Shown here: positions 59,697 through 64,000 of the stretch, in pieces
Layout: the number at the start of each line of letters is the position of its first letter
Numbering within the stretch: the stretch's first letter is position 1
Origin: JAZDGX01 sp964482205
Lineage (GTDB): Bacteria; Eisenbacteria; RBG-16-71-46; CAIMUX01; WJJG01
Reading direction: 5' to 3'
DNA: 64,000 nucleotides
Assembly (NCBI GenBank): GCA_964482205.1
Contig: CAYZWI010000001.1
Coordinates: forward strand, 1-64,000
The notes under the pieces: model-generated
What the model saw: the letters and a program-made list of their open reading frames with translations, nothing else
What the model was told of the DNA's origin: nothing
The model's database searches: none
Program-made: the position numbers and the translations under genes

Positions 59697-60689
59697 CTAC
59701 GCGTTCTTCGGATAGAGCCTGCCTTCCGCGTGACGCTTGCGCAGCTTCGCGAGCATGTCCTTGGTCATGGCGGGCAGGTCGTAGCTCGGCTTCCAATGCC
59801 ATTCCTTGCGCGCGGCCGAGTCGTCGATTGATTCGGGCCACGAATCGGCGATCGCCTGGCGGAAGTCGGGCTCGTACGACACGCGGAAGCCGGGCACATG
59901 CTTCGCGATTTCCGCGGCCAGCTCGCCCGCCGAGAAGCTCATCGCCCCCACATTGAAATCGCCGTGATGCTCGAGCGACGAGAAGTCGGCTTCCAGGAGG
60001 TCGATCGTCGCCTTGAGGCAATCGGGCATGTACATCATCGGCAGGCGCGTCTCTTCGCGCACGAAGCAGGTGTAGCTGCCCTTCTCGACCGCCTGGTAGT
60101 AGATGTCGACGGCGTAGTCGGTGGTGCCGCCGCCGGGAAGCGTCTCGGCCGAGATGATCCCCGGATAGCGCAGCCCGCGCGCGTCCACGCCGAAGCGGCG
60201 CACATAGTAGTCGCAGAGGAGCTCGCCGGTCACCTTGGTCACGCCGTACATGGTCGTCGGCTTGAGGACCGTTTCCTGCGGCGTGTTCTTGCGCGGAGTG
60301 GTCGGCCCGAAGACCGCGATCGAGCTCGGGCAGAGCACCTGGGCCATCTCCTGTTCGCGCGCGATCTCGAGGGTGTTGATGAGCCCGGTCACATTGACAT
60401 GCCAGGCGAGCTGCGGGTTCTTCTCGCCGGTGGCCGAAAGGATCGCCGCCATGTTGATGATCGCGTCGATCGAATGGCGCCGGCAGACTTCGGCGAGCTT
60501 CTCCGCTTCGGTGACATCCACCCATTCGAAGGGGCCCGACTCTTTCAGCGCCTGGGTGGGCGCCGTCTTGCGCCCGCAGGCGACCACATTCTCGGCGCCG
60601 TACCGCTGGCGCAGGACCAGGGTCAACTCGGAGCCGATCTGGCCGACCGAGCCGGTGACCAGAATGCGCTTGATCGATTTCTTCGCCAT
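59697..60689 (-). CDS. tdh: L-threonine 3-dehydrogenase, short-chain (SDR/epimerase) type
   Basis: The protein has 330 residues from ATG 60689. It matches the SDR-type threonine dehydrogenases: ILVTGSVGQIGSELTLVLR (NAD site), ATGEKNPQLAWHVNVTGL, PSSIAVFGPTTPRKNTPQ, the Tyr-x3-Lys pair in TTMYGVTKVTGE, RYPGIISAETLPGGGTTDYA and PDFRQAIADSWPESIDDS. It oxidises threonine to 2-amino-3-ketobutyrate, which Kbl then cleaves. The kbl gene is just upstream on the same strand, confirming the pathway. This is not the zinc-dependent Tdh of E. coli. Confidence 0.92.
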   Translation of the reverse strand: MAKKSIKRILVTGSVGQIGSELTLVLRQRYGAENVVACGRKTAPTQALKESGPFEWVDVTEAEKLAEVCRRHSIDAIINMAAILSATGEKNPQLAWHVNVTGLINTLEIAREQEMAQVLCPSSIAVFGPTTPRKNTPQETVLKPTTMYGVTKVTGELLCDYYVRRFGVDARGLRYPGIISAETLPGGGTTDYAVDIYYQAVEKGSYTCFVREETRLPMMYMPDCLKATIDLLEADFSSLEHHGDFNVGAMSFSAGELAAEIAKHVPGFRVSYEPDFRQAIADSWPESIDDSAARKEWHWKPSYDLPAMTKDMLAKLRKRHAEGRLYPKNA

Positions 60690-60733
60690 GTGCTCTCGCC
60701 TCGTTCGTGAAGGTTGATGACCGCTCGGCGCAT

Positions 60734-60765
60734 GGATCAGCCGGCGGTGGCCCGCCGGCTGATCC
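60734..60765 (-). terminator. Hairpin between kbl and tdh
   Basis: A perfect 14-bp inverted repeat (GGATCAGCCGGCGG at 60734-60747, its complement at 60752-60765) encloses a 4-base loop. It stands between two genes of one pathway on the same strand. There is no T-run, so partial termination or RNA stabilisation is likelier than a full stop. Confidence 0.6.
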
Positions 60766-60847
60766 CCCCGAATCCACTTTTCGCCAACGATTCCCGCGCA
60801 CCGGTTGCGCGAAGGCAACGCGGCGGCTGCGCATGGCCGCGCGAAGG

Positions 60848-62050
60848 CTACGCGATGACCTTCAGCTCCTTGCCGATCTTCGTGAAGGCCGCAACCGCCT
60901 TGCGAATGTGCTCTTCCTCGTGCGCCGCCGACAGCTGCACGCGGATGCGCGCGGCGCCGCGCGGCACGACCGGATAGGAGAAGCCGATCACATAGATGCC
61001 TTCGGCCAGGAGCTTCTCGGCGAAGCTCTGCGCGAGCTGCGCGTCGTTCTCGTACTTGCCGAACATGATCGGCACGATCGGGTGGTCGCCCTTGCGGATG
61101 TCGAAGCCCGCCTCGCTCATCAGCTTGCGGAAGAGGCGCTGATTGCGCTCGAGCTTGTCGCGCAGCTCGGTGGTGGCAGAGAGCAGATCCATGACCGCGA
61201 CCGTGCCGGCCGCGACCGTCGGCGCGAGCGTGTTCGAGAAGAGATACGGGCGCGACTTCTGGCGCAGCCACTCGATCATTTCCTTCGGCCCGGCCGTGCA
61301 GCCGCCGGACGCTCCGCCGAGCGCCTTGCCGAAGGTGGTGGTGATGAGGTCGACCCGGCCCATGACCTTGTTGTACTCGTGCGTGCCGCGTCCGTGCGTT
61401 CCCATGAAGCCGGTCGCGTGCGAATCGTCGACCATCACGATCGCGTCGTACTTCTCCGCGAGATCGCAGATCGGGCCGAGGCCGGCGATGTCGCCGTCCA
61501 TCGAGAAGACGCCGTCGGTCGCGATCAAGCGGTACTTCGCGCCCGCCGCTTCCTTCAGCTTCGCCTCGAGGTCGGCCATGTCCATGTGGTTGTAGATGAA
61601 GCGCTGCGCCTTCGCGAGGCGGATGCCGTCGATCACCGAGGCGTGATTGAGGGCGTCGGTGAGGATCGCGCAGTCCTTGTCCATGAACGGCTCGAAGACG
61701 CCGCCGTTGGCGTCGAAGCAGGCGGCGTAGAGGATCGCGTCTTCCATGCCGAGGAAGTCGGCGATCTTGCGCTCGAGGGTCTTGTGGATTTCCTGCGTCC
61801 CGCAGATGAAGCGCACCGAGGACATGCCGTAGCCCCAGTCGCGCAATCCCTGCGCGGCCGCTTCGAGCACCTTCGGGTGCGAGGAGAGGCCGAGGTAGTT
61901 GTTCGCGCAGAAGTTCAGCACCTTCTGCCCGGTGCTCACGCGGATTTCGGGGCCCTGATGGCTGGTGATGATCCGCTCGGACTTGTAGAGACCCGCCTGG
62001 CGAACATCGGTCAGACCCTGGCGAAGGTCTTCCTTGATCTTTCCGTACAT
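60848..62050 (-). CDS. kbl: Glycine C-acetyltransferase (2-amino-3-ketobutyrate CoA ligase) Kbl
   Basis: The protein has 400 residues, the family length. The start at 62050 has GGGGAGGATC upstream. It is an alpha-oxoamine synthase of fold-type I: LNFCANNYLGLSSHPKV, SSVRFICGTQEIHKTLE, DDSHATGFMGTHGRGTHEY, the PLP-Lys in TTTFGKALGGASGGCTAG and SRPYLFSNTLAPTV. It converts 2-amino-3-ketobutyrate and CoA to glycine and acetyl-CoA. The adjacent tdh makes its substrate. Confidence 0.95.
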   Translation of the reverse strand: MYGKIKEDLRQGLTDVRQAGLYKSERIITSHQGPEIRVSTGQKVLNFCANNYLGLSSHPKVLEAAAQGLRDWGYGMSSVRFICGTQEIHKTLERKIADFLGMEDAILYAACFDANGGVFEPFMDKDCAILTDALNHASVIDGIRLAKAQRFIYNHMDMADLEAKLKEAAGAKYRLIATDGVFSMDGDIAGLGPICDLAEKYDAIVMVDDSHATGFMGTHGRGTHEYNKVMGRVDLITTTFGKALGGASGGCTAGPKEMIEWLRQKSRPYLFSNTLAPTVAAGTVAVMDLLSATTELRDKLERNQRLFRKLMSEAGFDIRKGDHPIVPIMFGKYENDAQLAQSFAEKLLAEGIYVIGFSYPVVPRGAARIRVQLSAAHEEEHIRKAVAAFTKIGKELKVIA

Positions 62051-62234
62051 CTCGATCCTCCCCGGTGCGCAGCTTTCGACTGGCGCGATGGTACCGTTGC
62101 GACTCTCTTCGCCGATCCGTTCGCCCGATCCGAGAAGGAACTTCGGAGGCCCTCGCAGACGGGCGCAGGCCGGGCGAACCGGTCGATCTCCTCTTTTCGA
62201 AGGCGGCGAGTATAGAGAGTTCGGGCGCGGCGCG
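62051..62234 (-). other. Spacer between the MFS gene and kbl
   Basis: This 184-base spacer carries the kbl ribosome site at its left edge. I see no known riboswitch fold, although a glycine-type leader would be a reasonable thing to look for here. Confidence 0.35.
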
Positions 62235-63731
62235 TCAATCACCGCCGCGGTTCGGGCGATTCGGGGGAGTCGCACCGCGCGCGCCTCGCGCGGCGGAGGG
62301 CCCCGGCGGGCCGCCGCCCGACGCGCCTTCGCGCCCCACGCGCTCTTCGTCACGCGCCATGCGTCCCATCAGCAGCGAGGCGACCACCAGAAGAGCCGCG
62401 CTCAGCGCGAAAGCGTGCATCTTGGTGCCGGCCATCATGATCGCATAGCCGAGGAGCGGGGCGAAGCCGCCGCGCAGCCCGGTCAGGACCGTGTGGACGG
62501 CTTGATACGAACTCGGGTCCTCGCGTCCTGAGAAGTGCAGGCAGCTCATGTGCCACGCGAGATTGACCCCTGCCATGGAGATGCCGAAACAGAGGAACGC
62601 GGCGTAGGTGAAAGGCAGGCCCCACGCGGTCGGCCCGAAACCCGCCACGAGCAGGAACGCGGGATAGAGCGAGAGGAAGGCGAACATCCGCCCGCTGAAC
62701 CGGACCGGTCCCATCCGCTGCATGAGATGTCCGAGCGCGGGCGGGAAGAGGATCATGCCTGCCTGCCCCATGAGACCCTTCGCGAGCCCGATCTGGCTGT
62801 AATCGAGCCGCAGATCGTGGACCAGGAAGAGCGGCACCACCGGAGTGAGGCAGAGGAAGGCGACGCCGTAGAGAAAGAAGTTGTTCTGGAACCTCCGATA
62901 GCGCGCATCTTCGCGCAGGATGGAGCGCACGAGCGCGACCGACTCGCGCATCGATCGCAAGGCGGCCGCCAGCCCGGGTTGTCCCATCGGACGGTACGCG
63001 GGCGCGGCATCGGACCCTGCCCGCCAGGAGCCATTCGCCGGCGAGCTTTCCCGAAAAGCGCCTTCCAGGGAATCGCCGGCTTGCGCGCCGGCTGCACGCT
63101 CATCACTGCGGCGGTCGATGCGCCGCTCCATCCAGGCGAGGACCGCGGCCCCCACGAAACCGGCGATGCCCGCGCATCCGAAATAGACCCAGTAGGCGCG
63201 ATCGTTCCACTCGAGCAGCCAGCCGAGCGCCACCGAAGCGATCAGGTTGGTCGCCGTCGTCATCGAGAGCGTGAGACCGAAGAGCGTGTTGCGATGATGC
63301 GGGGAATAGGAGCGCTGAATGATCGAGACCTGCCCGATCAGGATCAGCGAATGGGTGAGCCACGCCACTCCGATGATGAAGACGAACCAGACGGGGGTGG
63401 CGGAGAGCCCCATCAGCCAGAGCCCCAGCCGGCCGACGATCGCGAAGAGCAGCAGGAACGGCGCCTTGGGCCGTCCGCGCATCATGCCGACGAAGAAGAG
63501 CGAGCCGATGTACGAGAGTCCGATGAGCAGATTGAAGACCGTCACGAGGAAAGGAGAGCCCTGAAGCGTCTTGGCGAGGGTCACATCGCCGAGGTTCATG
63601 CTTCCGAAGAAGATCCCGTTGAAGAACGCGGACAGGAGATGGAGACGCAATTGGCCGCGCTCGGAGGCGGATAGGTCCGCGGGCAGCACAGCCCGGCGGT
63701 AGATCGCCCGAGCTCGTTCTCCAGGTCGCAT
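62235..63731 (-). CDS. MFS-family transporter
   Basis: The protein has 498 residues from ATG 63731 (AGGGG 8 bases upstream). About eleven to twelve hydrophobic helices are visible in two halves. Between them lies a long hydrophilic loop (about residues 205-270) rich in Arg/Ala/Ser. LFFVGMMRGRPKAPFLLLF fits the MFS loop 2-3 region. The C-terminal 45 residues are Gly/Pro/Arg-rich and probably disordered. The substrate is unknown. Its position before kbl/tdh hints at, but does not show, an amino-acid link. Confidence 0.75.
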   Translation of the reverse strand: MRPGERARAIYRRAVLPADLSASERGQLRLHLLSAFFNGIFFGSMNLGDVTLAKTLQGSPFLVTVFNLLIGLSYIGSLFFVGMMRGRPKAPFLLLFAIVGRLGLWLMGLSATPVWFVFIIGVAWLTHSLILIGQVSIIQRSYSPHHRNTLFGLTLSMTTATNLIASVALGWLLEWNDRAYWVYFGCAGIAGFVGAAVLAWMERRIDRRSDERAAGAQAGDSLEGAFRESSPANGSWRAGSDAAPAYRPMGQPGLAAALRSMRESVALVRSILREDARYRRFQNNFFLYGVAFLCLTPVVPLFLVHDLRLDYSQIGLAKGLMGQAGMILFPPALGHLMQRMGPVRFSGRMFAFLSLYPAFLLVAGFGPTAWGLPFTYAAFLCFGISMAGVNLAWHMSCLHFSGREDPSSYQAVHTVLTGLRGGFAPLLGYAIMMAGTKMHAFALSAALLVVASLLMGRMARDEERVGREGASGGGPPGPSAARGARGATPPNRPNRGGD

Positions 63732-64000
63732 TGCGCGTATCCCCTGCGGCCACGCGAGCATCCGGCCCAAGCATCGACGGCGGCCACTGGCCAAAGGTGA
63801 GCAGACTGATGGCCGGGAGGCGTGCCTGTCAAGGCGAGGCGCGTGGGCGATGTGGCGGAGACATCGCCCACGAGACCCATGGGAAAGCGGCCGATTCGCG
63901 GAGGCGGGAAACGCGGCGGAAGAAAAAGGCGCCCTGCTTGTTGCGGCGGACGATATTGTATGCGGAGAATGAGTCCGGCAGGTGTGCAGGCCTGGCTGCG
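63732..64000. other. End of window, no gene supported
   Basis: Only the inverted repeat at 63842-63872 is notable. The last 100 bases include a lower-GC patch (near 63920-63970) that may be a promoter for a gene beyond the window. Confidence 0.35.
63842..63872. terminator. Terminator-like hairpin upstream of the MFS gene
   Basis: CGTGGGCGATGT (63842-63853) and its exact complement (63861-63872) enclose a 7-base loop. It may end a minus-strand gene lying beyond the window, or belong to the MFS gene leader. No T-run is present. Confidence 0.45.

Noticed and set aside
1..64000. CRISPR arrays, rRNA genes, transposases and prophage genes
   Set aside because: I looked for regularly spaced repeats, rRNA signatures, transposase or integrase motifs and phage structural genes and saw none.

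Overview
This window is about 64 kb of GC-rich (by eye, mid-60s percent), densely packed bacterial chromosome. No phage, plasmid, CRISPR or rRNA genes are visible. The cell is a diderm: there is a Tol-Pal block (TonB/TolA-like protein, TolB, Pal, CpoB), an MsbA-type lipid exporter, an O-antigen ligase-type protein and several lipoproteins. Three secreted proteins end in an Ig-like FlgD/type A sorting-type tail. This tail, the Ser/Thr kinase and winged-helix proteins joined to beta-propellers or TPRs, and the single-chain GlyRS together suggest a poorly cultured FCB-type or Candidatus Eisenbacteria-like lineage. That placement is inference from gene content, not a phylogenetic result.

Layout. 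1-7.4 kb: 3' end of tmRNA, a hydrolase remnant, a propeller protein divergent from a membrane-bound winged-helix regulator, an aspartyl protease, an ICMT-like methyltransferase, a GNAT acetyltransferase and two decayed genes. 7.4-12.7 kb: a membrane Ser/Thr kinase with TPRs, and a seven-bladed SBBP propeller protein. 12.7-18 kb: a large ClpC-like unfoldase fused to a release-factor-like module without the GGQ domain, followed by rsgA. 18-20.4 kb: three prepilin-type proteins. 20.8-27.7 kb: surface glycan genes (GT39-like protein with TPRs, O-antigen ligase, MsbA, GT4 glycosyltransferase). 28.3-36.2 kb: SppA with a barrel-like N-terminus, an M29-like aminopeptidase, exonuclease III, GlyRS, an inositol monophosphatase-family protein and a small lipoprotein. 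36.7-41.5 kb: a sigma-54 activator preceded by a long inverted repeat, a degenerate alpha/beta hydrolase, an acyl-CoA mutase large subunit and a tandem ACT protein. 41.6-46.3 kb: PLP synthesis (pdxR, pdxS, pdxT) and a radical SAM activase-like gene. 46.6-54.2 kb: a receiver-domain protein, an M1 peptidase, ispH, era and metG. 54.2-59.6 kb: a thioredoxin-fold lipoprotein with an in-frame UGA, then the Tol-Pal block ending in an intrinsic terminator. 59.7-63.7 kb: threonine catabolism (tdh, kbl) and an MFS transporter.

The two most notable items are these. (1) The gene at 54277-55236 is interrupted by one in-frame TGA directly before a Cys codon. A 7-bp hairpin with a G-containing loop starts at the spacing expected of a bacterial SECIS element, so this is probably a selenoprotein with Sec next to Cys in a PKD-plus-thioredoxin-fold lipoprotein. 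(2) The protein at 13202-16744 joins a two-AAA+ Clp unfoldase to an RF1/RF2-like module from which the peptidyl-hydrolase (GGQ) domain is missing, and it sits next to a ribosome-assembly GTPase gene. This suggests a link between ribosomes and proteolysis.
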